Of a DNA stretch of 64,000 nucleotides, positions 1 through 12,636 are shown piece by piece (the first letter of the stretch is position 1; every line of letters begins with the position of its first letter). The stretch is from Megachile rotundata (lineage: Eukaryota; Arthropoda; Insecta; Hymenoptera; Megachilidae). The notes under the pieces are model-generated. The model was given only the letters and a program-made list of their open reading frames with translations, did not search any database and had not been told where the DNA came from. Location of the stretch: contig NC_134993.1 in the NCBI RefSeq assembly GCF_050947335.1, forward strand, positions 62,001-126,000, read 5' to 3'. A program made the translations under genes and the position numbers.

Positions 1-1132
1 AATCACACAATCACAATCACACAATCACAATCACACAATCACAATCACACAATCACAATCACACAATCACAATCACACAATCACAATCACACAATCACAA
101 TCACACAATCACAATCACACAATAACAATCACACAATCACAATCACACAATCACAATCACACAATCACAATCACACAATCACAATCACACAATCACAATC
201 ACACAATCACAATCACACAATCACAATCACACAATCACAATCACACAATCACAATCACACAATCACAATCACACAATCACAATCACACAATCACAATCAC
301 ACAATCACAATCACACAATCACAATCACACAATCACAATCACACAATCACAATCACACAATCACAATCACACAATCACAATCACACAATCACAATCACAC
401 AATCACAATCACACAATCACAATCACACAATCACAATCACACAATCACAATCACACAATCACAATCACAATCACACAATCACAATCACACAATCACAATC
501 ACACAATCACAATCACACAATCACAATCACACAATCACAATCACACAATCACAATCACACAATCACAATCACACAATCACAATCACACAATCACAATCAC
601 ACAATCACAATCACACAATCACAATCACACAATCACAATCACACAATCACAATCACACAATCACAATCACACAATCACAATCACACAATCACAATCACAC
701 AATCACAATCACACAATCACAATCACACAATCACAATCACACAATCACAATCACACAATCACAATCACACAATCACAATCACACAATCACAATCACACAA
801 TCACAATCACACAATCACAATCACACAATCACAATCACACAATCACAATCACACAATCACAATCACACAATCACAATCACACAATCACAATCACACAATC
901 ACAATCACACAATCACAATCACACAATCACAATCACACAATCACAATCACACAATCACAATCACACAATCACAATCACACAATCACAATCACACAATCAC
1001 AATCACACAATCACAATCACACAATCACAATCACACAATCACAATCACACAATCACAATCACACAATCACAATCACACAATCACAATCACACAATCACAA
1101 TCACACAATCACAATCACACAATCACAATCAC
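1..1132. repeat. Homogeneous 14-bp tandem array T1
   Basis: This is about 80 head-to-tail copies of ACAATCACAATCAC, almost invariant, and it starts before the window. Two irregularities are visible: one AATAAC unit near 121-128 and one extra hexamer at about 457-474, giving a 20-bp unit. The array ends abruptly at GATCTCGATC (1133). The same end junction follows the arrays ending at 34281 and 38974, so T1 is probably the truncated start of another D-type higher-order unit. No gene is present. Confidence 0.97.
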
Positions 1133-2540
1133 GATCTCGATCACACAATCACAATCACACAATCACACAATCACAATCCCACAATCACAATCACACAATC
1201 ACAGTCACACAATCACAATCACACAATCACAATTACACAAACACTATCACACAATCACGATCACACAATCACTATCACACAATCACACAATCACACAGTC
1301 ACAATCACACAATCACGATCACACAATCACAATCACACAATCACAATCACACAATCACACAAGCACAATCCCACAATCACAATCACACAATCACAGTCAC
1401 ACAATCACAATCACACAATCACACAGTCACAATCCCACAATCACGATCACACAATCACGATCGCACAGTCACGATCACACAATCACAATCACACAATCAC
1501 AATCACACAATCACAGTCACACAATCACAGTCACACAATCACAATCACACAATCACAATTACACAAACACGATCACACAATCACGATCACACAATCACGA
1601 TCACACAATCACTATCACACAATCACACAATCACACAGTCACAATCCCACAATCACGATCACACAATCACAATCACACAATCACAATCACACAATCACGA
1701 TCACACAATCACAATCACGCAGTCACACAGTCACAATCCCACAATCACGATCACACAATCACGATCGCACCGTCACGATCACACGATCACGATCACACAA
1801 TCACAATCACACAATCACAATCACACAATCACAATCACACAATCACGATCACACAATCACCATCACACACTCACCATCACACAATCACGATCACACAATC
1901 ACGATCACACAATCACGATCACACTATCACGATCACACAATCACAGTCACACAATCACAATCACACAATCACAATCACAATCACGATCACACAGTCACGA
2001 TCACACGATCACGATTACACGATCACGATCACACAATCACGATCACACAATCACGATCACACAATCGCTATCACACAATCGCTATCACACAATCACAATC
2101 ACACAATCACGATCACAGAATCACCATCACACAATCACCATCACACAGTCACGATCACACAATCACGATCACACAATCACGATCAGACTATCACGATCAC
2201 ACAATCACAGTCACACAATCACAATCACACAATCACAATCACAATCACGATCACACAGTCACGACCACACGATCACGATCACACGATCATGATCACACAA
2301 TCACAATCACACAATCACGATCACACAATCACGATCACACAATCACGATCACACAATCACCATCACACAACCACGATCACACAATCGCTATCACACAATC
2401 GCTATCACACAATCACGATCACACAATCACGATCACACAATCACGATCACAATATCACAATCACACAGTCACACAATCACAATCACAATCACAATCACAA
2501 TCACAATCACGATCACAGAATCACAATCACACAGTCACAC
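1133..2540. repeat. Degenerate 14-bp satellite block with GATCAC variants
   Basis: The same 6/8-bp words continue, but many hexamers read GATCAC, CATCAC, TATCAC, AGTCAC or CCCAC-type variants, so CpG and GATC sites become frequent. The order of variants after GATCTCGATC resembles that at 34282-35247 and 38975-39940, which makes it the degenerate part of the D unit. Six perfect hexamers occur at 2475-2510, followed by a GATCACAGAATCAC flank that precedes the hexamer array. I see no gene or non-satellite sequence. Confidence 0.93.
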
Positions 2541-2876
2541 AATCACAATCACAATCACAATCGCAATCACAATCACAATCACAATCACAATCACAATCAC
2601 AATCACAATCACAATCACAATCACACTCACAATCACAATCACAATCACAATCACAATCACAATCACAATCACAATCACAATCACAATCACAATCACAATC
2701 ACAATCACAATCACAATCACAATCACAATCACAATCACAATCACAATCACAATCACAATCACAATCACAATCACAATCACAATCACAATCACAATCACAA
2801 TCACAATCACAATCACAATCACAATCACAATCACAATCACAATCACAATCACAATCACAATCACAATCACAATCAC
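2541..2876. repeat. Hexamer array (AATCAC)56
   Basis: This is 336 bp of AATCAC in exact 6-bp register, interrupted by one AATCGC unit near 2561 and one ACTCAC-type unit near 2623. Those two interruptions are also found in the arrays at 9768, 16599, 19098 and 25249, where the array is only 29-31 units, so this is a longer allele of the same module. On the minus strand two frames stay open and encode alternating Cys-Asp or Ile-Val; these are not genes. Confidence 0.95.
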
Positions 2877-3292
2877 GATCACACAATCACAATCACAATC
2901 ACGATCACACAATCACGATCACACAACCACGATCACACAATCACGATCACACAATCACGATCACACCATCACGATCACACAATCACGATCACACAATCAC
3001 GATCACACAATCACGATCACACAATCACGATCACACAATCACGATCACACAATCACGATCACACAATCACGATCACGCAGTCACACGATCACAATCACAA
3101 TCACAATCACAATCACAATCACACAATCACAATCCCACAATCACAATCACACAATCACAGTCACACAATCACGATCACACACTCCCAATCACACAATCAC
3201 AATCACACAATCACAATCACACAATCACGATCACACAATCACGATCACACAATCACGATCACACAATCACGATCACACAATCACAGTCACAG
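2877..3292. repeat. Degenerate satellite, GATCAC-rich
   Basis: Variant 14-bp units, mostly ACAATCACGATCAC, with an ACGCAGTCACACGATC stretch near 3075 and ACTCCCAATCAC near 3180. The opening resembles 4314-4400 and 43780-43870, which also follow hexamer arrays. No gene is seen. Confidence 0.9.
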
Positions 3293-3382
3293 AATCACAA
3301 TCACAATCACAATCACAATCACAATCACAATCACAATCACAATCACAATCACAATCACAATCACAATCACAATCACAATCAC
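3293..3382. repeat. Hexamer array (AATCAC)15
   Basis: Fifteen perfect AATCAC units follow an AGAATCAC flank. The right flank contains ATCACATCACACAATC, an octamer lacking AA. The same scar lies to the right of the hexamer arrays at 9768, 16599, 19098, 25249, 35248, 39941 and 44954, so this is a contracted member of the same module. Confidence 0.93.
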
Positions 3383-4049
3383 ACAATCACATCACACAAT
3401 CACGATCACACAATCACGATCACACAATCACGATCACACAATCACGATCACACAATCACGATCACACAATCACGATCACACAATCACGATCACACAATCA
3501 CGATCACACAAACACGATCACACAATCACGATCACACAATCACGATCACACAATCACGATCACACAATCACGATCACACAATCACACTCACACAATCACG
3601 ATCACACACTCCCAATCACACAATCACAATCACACAATCACGATCACACAATCACGATCACACAATCACGATCACACAATCACGATCACACAATCACGAT
3701 CACACTATCACGATCACACAATCACGGTCACACAATCACGATCACACAATCACGATCACACAATCACTATCACAAAATCACAATCACACAGACACAAAAT
3801 CACAATCACAATCAGACAATCACAAACACACAATCACGATCACACAATCACGATCACACAATCACAAACACACAGTCGCGATCACACGATCACGATCACA
3901 CGATCACGATCACACAATCACGATCACACAATCAAGGTCACACAATGACGATCACACCATCACCATCACACAATCACGACCACACAATCACGATCACACA
4001 ATCGCGATCACACAATCACGATCACAATGTCGCAATCACACAGTCACAC
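3383..4049. repeat. Degenerate satellite leading into A module
   Basis: GATCAC-rich 14-bp units, including AAACACACAGTCGCGATC (with an NruI-type TCGCGA site) and CACTATCACAAAATCAC near 3763, the ancestral form of a diagnostic variant. It ends in AATGTCGCAATCACACAG (ATG at 4027), the marker that opens all eight copies of what I call the A module. No gene is seen. Confidence 0.9.
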
Positions 4050-4313
4050 AATCACAATCACAATAACAATCACAATCACAATCACAATCACAATCATGAT
4101 CACACAATCACAATCACACAGTCACACAATCACAATCACAATCACTATCACAATCACAATCACAATCACAATCACAATCACAATCACAATCACAATCACA
4201 ATCACAATCACAATCAAAATCACAATCACAATCACAATCACAATCACAATCACAATCACAATCACAATCACAATCACAATCACAATCACAATCACAATCA
4301 CAATCACAATCAC
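4050..4313. repeat. Hexamer array, A-module copy 1 (4.0 kb)
   Basis: Hexamers at about 4050-4096 include one AATAAC unit. A short GATCACACAATCACAATCAC insert follows, then 31 hexamers at 4128-4313 with one ACTATCAC-like unit near 4143 and one AATCAAAATC unit near 4212. It follows the AATGTCGCAATCAC marker. It carries AATAACAATCAC, which places it in the beta subfamily, but it lacks the AATCGC island found in the other seven A-module arrays. Confidence 0.92.
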
Positions 4314-6221
4314 GATCACACAATCACAATCACAATCACGATCACACAATCACGATCACACAACCACGATCACACAATCACGATCACACAATCACGATCA
4401 CACCATCACGATCACACAACCACGATCACACAATCACGATCACACAATCACGATCACACAATCACGATCACACAATCACGATCACACAATCACGATCACA
4501 CAATCACGATCACGCAGTCACACGATCACAATCACAATCACAATCACAGTCACAATCACAATCACAATCACACAATCACACAATCACACAATCACAATCC
4601 CACAATCACAATCACACAATCACAGTCACACAATCACAATCACACAATCACACAGTCACAATCCCACAATCACGATCACACAATCACGATCGCACAGTCA
4701 CGATCACACGATCACGATCACACAATCACAATCACACAATCACAATCACACAATCACGATCACACAATCACCATCACACAATCACCATCACACAATCACG
4801 ATCACACAATCAAGGTCACACAATGACGATCACACAATCACCATCACACAATCACGATCACACAATCACAATCACACAATCACGATCACACAATCACGAT
4901 CACACAATCACAATCACACAATCACAAACAGACAGTCGCGATCGCACGATCACGATCACACGATCACGATCACACAATCACAATCACACAATCAAGGTCA
5001 CACAATGACGATCACACAATCACCATCACACAATCACGACCACACAATCACGATCACACAATCACGATCACACAATCACGTTCACACAATCACAAACACA
5101 CAGTCGCGATCACTCGATCACGATCACACAATCACGATCACACAGTCACGATCACACAATCACAATCACACAATCACAATATCACAATCGCAATCACACA
5201 ATCACAATAACACAATCAGACAATCACACAATCACGATCAGACTATCACGATCACACAATCACGATCACACAATCACGATCACACAATCACGATCACACT
5301 ATCACGATCAGACAATCACAGTCACACAATCACAATCACACAATCACAATCACAATCACGATCACACAGTCACGATCACACCATCACGATCACACGATCA
5401 CGATCACACAATCACAATCACACAATCGTTATCACACAATCACGATCACACAGTCAAGATCACACAACCACAATCACACAATCACAATCCCACAATCACA
5501 CAATCACACAGTCACAATCCCACAATCACGATCACACAATCACGATCACACAATCACAATCACACAATCACAATCACACAATCACACTGTCACAATCCCA
5601 CAATCACGATCACATAATCACAATCACACAATCAGAGTCACACAATCACAATCACACAACCACAATCACACAATCACACAGCCACAATCCCACCATCACG
5701 ATCACACAATCACGACCACACATTCACGATCACAAAATCACAATCACACAATCACAATCACACAATCACAATAACACAATCAGACAATCACACAGTCACA
5801 CAATCACGATCACACAATCACGATCACACAATCACGATCACTCAATCACAAACACACAGTCGCGATCACACGATCACGATCACACGATCACGATCACACT
5901 ATCACGATCACACAATCACGGTCACACAATCACGATCACACAATCACGATCACACAATCACTATCACAAAATCACAATCACACAGTCACACAATCACAAT
6001 CACAATCAGACAATCACAAACACACAATCACGATCACACAATCACGGTCACACAATCACGATCACACAATCACGATCACACAATCACTATCACAAAATCA
6101 CAATCACACAGTCACACAATCACAATCACAATCAGACAATCACAAACACACAATCACGATCACACAATCACGATCACACAATCACGATCACACAATCACA
6201 ATCACACAATCACAATCACAC
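4314..6221. repeat. Degenerate 14-bp satellite mosaic
   Basis: Variant 14-bp units with recurrent landmarks: ACGCAGTCACACGATC (about 4513), AAGGTCACACAATGACG (about 4813 and 4996), AATATCACAATCGCAATC (about 5177), AGTCAAGATCACACAACC (about 5452) and two CACTATCACAAAATCAC units (about 5961 and 6085). The last two sit in a local repeat of about 124 bp. No gene is seen. Confidence 0.9.
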
Positions 6222-7975
6222 AATCACACTGTCGCAATCCCACAATCACGATCACATAATCACGATCACACAGTCACGATCACACGATCGCGATCACACA
6301 ATAACAATCACACAATCACAATCACACAATCACGAGCACACAATCACGATCGCACAATCACGATCACACAATCACGATCACACAGTCACGATCACACGAT
6401 CGCGATCACACAATAACAATCACACAATCACAATCACACAATCACGAGCACACAATCACGATCACACATACACCATCACACAATCACGATCACACAATCA
6501 CGATCACACAATCACGATCACACAGTCACGATCACACGATCGCGATCACACAATAACAATCACACAATCACAATCACACAATCACGAGCACACAATCACG
6601 ATCACACATACACCATCACACAATCACGATCACACAATCGCGATCACACAATCACGATCACACTATCACGATCACACAATCACAGTCACAGAATCACAAT
6701 CACACAATCACAATCACAATCACGACCACACAGTCACAATCACACAATCAGAGTCACACAATCACAATCACACAACCACAATCACACAATCACACAGCCA
6801 CAATCCCACCATCACGATCACACAATCACGACCACACATTCACGGTCACAAAATCACAATCACACAATCACAATCACACAATCACAATAACACAATCAGA
6901 CAATCACACAGTCACACAATCACGATCACACAATCACGATCACACAATCACGTTCACACAATCACAAACACACAGTCGCGATCACTCGATCACGATCACA
7001 CAATCACGATCACACAGTCACGATCACACAATCACAATCACACAATCACAATATCACAATCGCAATCACACAATCACAATAACACAATCAGACAATCACA
7101 CAATCACGATCAGACTATCACGATCACACAATCACGGTCACACAATCACGATCACACAATCACGATCACACAATCACTATCACAAAATCACAATCACACA
7201 GTCACACAATCACAATCACAATCAGACAATCACAAACACACAATCACGATCACACAATCACGATCACACAATCACGATCACACAATCACAATCACACAAT
7301 CACAATCACACAATCACACTGTCACAATCCCACAATCACGATCACATAATCACGATCACACAGTCACGATCACACGATCGCGATCACACAATAACAATCA
7401 CACAATCACAATCACACAATCACGAGCACACAATCACGATCACACAATCACGATCACACAATCACGATCACACAAACACGATCACACAATCACGATCACA
7501 CAATCACGATCACACAATCACAGTCACACTATCACGATCACACACTCCCAATCACACAATCACAATCACACAATCACGATCACACAATCACAATTACACA
7601 AACACGATCACACAATCACGATCACACAATCACGATCACACAATCACAATCACACAATCACAATCACACAATCACGATCACACAATCACGATCACACTAT
7701 CACGATCACACAATCACAGTCACACAATCACAATCACACAATCACAATCACAATCACGATCACACAGTCACGATCACACGATCACGATCACACGATCACG
7801 ATCACACAATCACGATCACACAATCACGATCACACAATCGCTATCACACAATCGCTATCACACAATCACAATCACACAATCACGATCACAGAATCACCAT
7901 CACACAATCACGATCACACAATCACGATCACAATATCACAATCACACAGTCACACAATCACAATCACAATCACAA
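6222..7975. repeat. 1,752-bp tandem duplication, copy 1
   Basis: Landmarks recur exactly 1,752 bp downstream: CTGTCGCAATCCC (6230 and 7982), CACATACACC (6465/8217 and 6605/8357) and the paired TCGCTATCAC words (7838/9590). Within the copy, the CACATACACC marker repeats at 140 bp, which is ten 14-bp units. The two copies are almost identical; one difference I noticed is GATCGCACAATC near 6349, where copy 2 has GATCACACAATC. Boundaries are good to about 20 bp. Confidence 0.9.
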
Positions 7976-9727
7976 TCACACTGTCGCAATCCCACAATCA
8001 CGATCACATAATCACGATCACACAGTCACGATCACACGATCGCGATCACACAATAACAATCACACAATCACAATCACACAATCACGAGCACACAATCACG
8101 ATCACACAATCACGATCACACAATCACGATCACACAGTCACGATCACACGATCGCGATCACACAATAACAATCACACAATCACAATCACACAATCACGAG
8201 CACACAATCACGATCACACATACACCATCACACAATCACGATCACACAATCACGATCACACAATCACGATCACACAGTCACGATCACACGATCGCGATCA
8301 CACAATAACAATCACACAATCACAATCACACAATCACGAGCACACAATCACGATCACACATACACCATCACACAATCACGATCACACAATCGCGATCACA
8401 CAATCACGATCACACTATCACGATCACACAATCACAGTCACAGAATCACAATCACACAATCACAATCACAATCACGACCACACAGTCACAATCACACAAT
8501 CAGAGTCACACAATCACAATCACACAACCACAATCACACAATCACACAGCCACAATCCCACCATCACGATCACACAATCACGACCACACATTCACGGTCA
8601 CAAAATCACAATCACACAATCACAATCACACAATCACAATAACACAATCAGACAATCACACAGTCACACAATCACGATCACACAATCACGATCACACAAT
8701 CACGTTCACACAATCACAAACACACAGTCGCGATCACTCGATCACGATCACACAATCACGATCACACAGTCACGATCACACAATCACAATCACACAATCA
8801 CAATATCACAATCGCAATCACACAATCACAATAACACAATCAGACAATCACACAATCACGATCAGACTATCACGATCACACAATCACGGTCACACAATCA
8901 CGATCACACAATCACGATCACACAATCACTATCACAAAATCACAATCACACAGTCACACAATCACAATCACAATCAGACAATCACAAACACACAATCACG
9001 ATCACACAATCACGATCACACAATCACGATCACACAATCACAATCACACAATCACAATCACACAATCACACTGTCACAATCCCACAATCACGATCACATA
9101 ATCACGATCACACAGTCACGATCACACGATCGCGATCACACAATAACAATCACACAATCACAATCACACAATCACGAGCACACAATCACGATCACACAAT
9201 CACGATCACACAATCACGATCACACAAACACGATCACACAATCACGATCACACAATCACGATCACACAATCACAGTCACACTATCACGATCACACACTCC
9301 CAATCACACAATCACAATCACACAATCACGATCACACAATCACAATTACACAAACACGATCACACAATCACGATCACACAATCACGATCACACAATCACA
9401 ATCACACAATCACAATCACACAATCACGATCACACAATCACGATCACACTATCACGATCACACAATCACAGTCACACAATCACAATCACACAATCACAAT
9501 CACAATCACGATCACACAGTCACGATCACACGATCACGATCACACGATCACGATCACACAATCACGATCACACAATCACGATCACACAATCGCTATCACA
9601 CAATCGCTATCACACAATCACAATCACACAATCACGATCACAGAATCACCATCACACAATCACGATCACACAATCACGATCACAATATCACAATCACACA
9701 GTCACACAATCACAATCACAATCACAA
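7976..9727. repeat. 1,752-bp tandem duplication, copy 2
   Basis: This is the direct second copy of 6222-7975. The left junction falls where a short hexamer run (about 7955-7978) is joined to ACTGTCGCAATCCC. The intact hexamer-array flank appears only at the right end of this copy, at about 9708-9767. So the duplication broke inside, or next to, the hexamer run. The length is a multiple of 3, which is why the fortuitous + frame reads through both copies. Confidence 0.9.
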
Positions 9728-9767
9728 TCACAATCACGATCACAGAATCACAATCACACAGTCACAC

Positions 9768-9947
9768 AATCACAATCACAATCACAATCGCAATCACAAT
9801 CACAATCACAATCACAATCACAATCACAATCACACTCACAATCACAATCACAATCACAATCACAATCACAATCACAATCACAATCACAATCACAATCACA
9901 ATCACAATCACAATCACAATCACAATCACAATCACAATCACAATCAC
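9768..9947. repeat. Hexamer array (AATCAC)30, B module
   Basis: Thirty hexamers with one AATCGC unit near the left end and one ACTCAC-type unit near 9834. The left flank is GATCACAGAATCAC then ACAGTCACAC, and the right flank is ACTATCACATCACACAATC. Modules with this architecture lie at 16599, 19098 and 25249, each 830-845 bp upstream of an A module. Confidence 0.95.
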
Positions 9948-10523
9948 ACTATCACATCACACAATCACGATCACACAATCACGATCACACAATCTCGATC
10001 ACACAATCGCGATCACACAATCACGATCACACAATCGCGATCACACAATCACGATCACACAATCACGATCACACAATCACGATCACACAATCACGATCAC
10101 ACAAACACGATCACACAATCACGATCACACAATCACGATCACACAATCACAGTCACACAATCACGATCACACACTCCCAATCACACAATCACAATCACAC
10201 AATCACAATCACACAATCACGATCACACAATCACGATCACACAATCACGATCACACAATCACGATCACACAATCAGGATCACACTATCACGATCACACGA
10301 TCACGGTCACACAATCACGATCACACAATCACGATCACACAATCACTAAAACAAAATCACAATCACACAGACACACAATCACAATCACAATCAGACAATC
10401 ACAAACACACAATCACGATCACACAATCACGATCACACAATCACAAACACACAGTCGCGATCACACGATCACGATCACACGATCACGATCACACAATCAC
10501 AATCACACAATCAAGGTCACACA
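9948..10523. repeat. Degenerate linker between B and A modules
   Basis: GATCAC-rich 14-bp units carrying the derived variant CACTAAAACAAAATCAC near 10345, where other copies read CACTATCACAAAATCAC. The derived form recurs near 17181, 19669 and 25817. It ends at AAGGTCACACAATGACG, the start of the P higher-order unit. Confidence 0.9.
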
Positions 10524-10656
10524 ATGACGATCACACCATCACCATCACACAATCACGACCACACAATCACGATCACACAATCGCGATCACACAATCACGA
10601 TCACAATGTCGCAATCACACAGTCACACAATCACAATCACAATAACAACCACTCAC

Positions 10657-10938
10657 AATCACAATCACAATCACAATCACAATCACAATCACAATCACAA
10701 TCACAATCACAATCACAATCACAATCACAATCACAATCACAATCACAATCACAATCACAATCACAATCACAATCACAATCACAATCACAATCACAATCAC
10801 AATCACAATCACAATCACAATCGCAATCGCAATCACAAGCACAATCGCAATCGCAATCACAATCACAATCACAATCACAATCACAATCACAATCACAATC
10901 ACAATCACAATCACAATCACAATCACAATCACAATCAC
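10657..10938. repeat. Hexamer array (47 units), A-module alpha subfamily
   Basis: Preceded by AATAACAACCACTCAC, the derived alpha-subfamily junction. There are 27 AATCAC units, then a six-unit island (two AATCGC, AATCAC, AAGCAC, two AATCGC; 10819-10854), then 14 AATCAC units. The arrangement is shared with 17494, 19981 and 26130, with changes mainly in the left-hand count. Confidence 0.95.
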
Positions 10939-12212
10939 GATCACACAATCACGATCGCACAGTCACGATCACACGATCACGATCACACAATCACGATCAC
11001 ACAATCACGATCACACAATCACGATCACACAATCACGGTCACACTATCACGATCAGACAATCACAGTCACACAATCACAATCACACAATCAAAATCACAA
11101 TCACGATCACACAGTCACGATCACACCATCACGATCACACGATCACGATCACACAATCACAATCACACAATCGTTATCACACAATCACGATCACACAATC
11201 ACGATCACACAGTCAAGATCACACAACCACAATCACACAATCACAATCCCACAATCACACAATCACACAGTCACAATCCCACAATCACGGTCACACAATC
11301 ACGATCACACAATCACAATCACACAATCACAATCACACAATCACACTGTCACAATCCCACAATCACGACCACATAATCACGATCACACACTCACGATCAC
11401 ACGATCGCGATCACACAATAACAATCACACAATCACAATCACACAATCACGAGCACACAATCACGATCACACAATCACCATCACACAATCACGATCACAC
11501 AATCGCGATCACACAATCACGATCACACTATCACGATCACACAATCACAGTCACAGAATCACAATCACACAATCACAATCACAATCACGATCACACAGTC
11601 ACAATCACACAATCAGAGTCACACAATCACACTCACAACACCACAATCACACAATCACACAGCCACAATCCCACCATCACGATCACACAATCACGACCAC
11701 ACATTCACGGTCACAAAATCACAATCACACAATCACAATCACACAATCACAATCACACAATCAAAATCACACAATCACAATCACACAATCAAGGTCACAC
11801 AATGACGATCACACAATCACCATCACACAATCACGATCACACAATCACAATCACACAATCACGATCACACAATCACGATCACTCAATCACAATCACACAA
11901 TCACAAACACACAGTTGCGATCACACGATCACGATCACACGATCACGATCACACAATCACGATCACACAATCACAATCACACAATCAACGCCACACAATG
12001 ACGATCACACAATCACCATCACACAATCTCGACCACACAATCACGATCACACAATCACGATCACACAATCACGTTCACACAATCACAAACACACAGTCCC
12101 GACCACTCGATCACGATCACACAATCACGATCACACAGTCACGATCACACAATCACAATCACACAATCACAATATCACAATCGCAATCACACAATCACAA
12201 TAACACAATCAG

Positions 12213-12252
12213 ACAATCACACAATCACACAATCACACAATCACACAATCAC
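12213..12252. repeat. Octamer array (ACAATCAC)5
   Basis: Five consecutive octamers without intervening hexamers follow AATAACACAATCAG. Equivalent runs at 21519-21558 and 27674-27713 are also five units. This is the 8-bp counterpart of the 6-bp arrays. Confidence 0.9.
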
Positions 12253-12588
12253 GATCACACAATCATGATCACACAATAACGATCACACAACCACGATCAC
12301 ACAATCACGATCACACAATCACGATCACACAATCACCATCACACAATCACCATCACACAATCACAATCACACAATCAAGGTCACACAATGACGATCACAC
12401 AATCACCATCACACAATCACGACCACTCAATCACGATCACACAATCACGTGCACACAATCACAAACACACAGTCCCGACCACTCGATCACGATCACACAA
12501 TCACGATCACACAGTCACGATCACACAATCACAATCACACAATCACAATATCACAATCGCAATCACACAATCACAATAACACAATCAG

Positions 12589-12636
12589 ACAATCACACAA
12601 TCACACAATCACACAATCACACAATCACACAATCAC
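12589..12636. repeat. Octamer array (ACAATCAC)6
   Basis: Six consecutive octamers. The equivalent runs at 21895-21942 and 28050-28097 also have six. It lies 376 bp after the five-unit run and shares its upstream context. Confidence 0.9.

Noticed and set aside
1..1132. A CRISPR array, given short regular repeats
   Set aside because: The period is 14 bp with no unique spacers and no repeats of 23-47 bp, and there are no cas genes.
1..1132. A telomeric repeat array
   Set aside because: The units AATCAC and ACAATCAC (reverse complement GTGATT and GTGATTGT) lack the G-runs of known telomere repeats such as TTAGGG or TTTAGGG.
2527..2912. Minus-strand frames encoding Cys-Asp or Ile-Val dipeptide repeats
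   Set aside because: These are the two TGA-free minus-strand frames of (AATCAC)n and appear at every pure hexamer array; they end where the 14-bp register resumes.
4027..10527. A 2,166-codon open frame encoding a His/Asn/Thr/Ile/Gln/Ser repeat protein
   Set aside because: The frame consists only of satellite words, similar peptides are encoded in all three + frames, the start codon is a recurrent satellite variant, and part of its length comes from the 1,752-bp tandem duplication. I see no promoter, splice or non-repetitive domain.
10524..10527. ATGA stop/start overlaps between successive frames, resembling translational coupling in an operon
   Set aside because: The ATGA is part of the repeated AATGACGATCAC variant and recurs at dozens of places with no gene on either side.
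11240..11300. ACAATCCCAC words as possible recognition sites of an unrelated element
   Set aside because: They differ from the standard unit by one A-to-C change, recur in many blocks, and show no terminal inverted repeats or target-site duplications around them.
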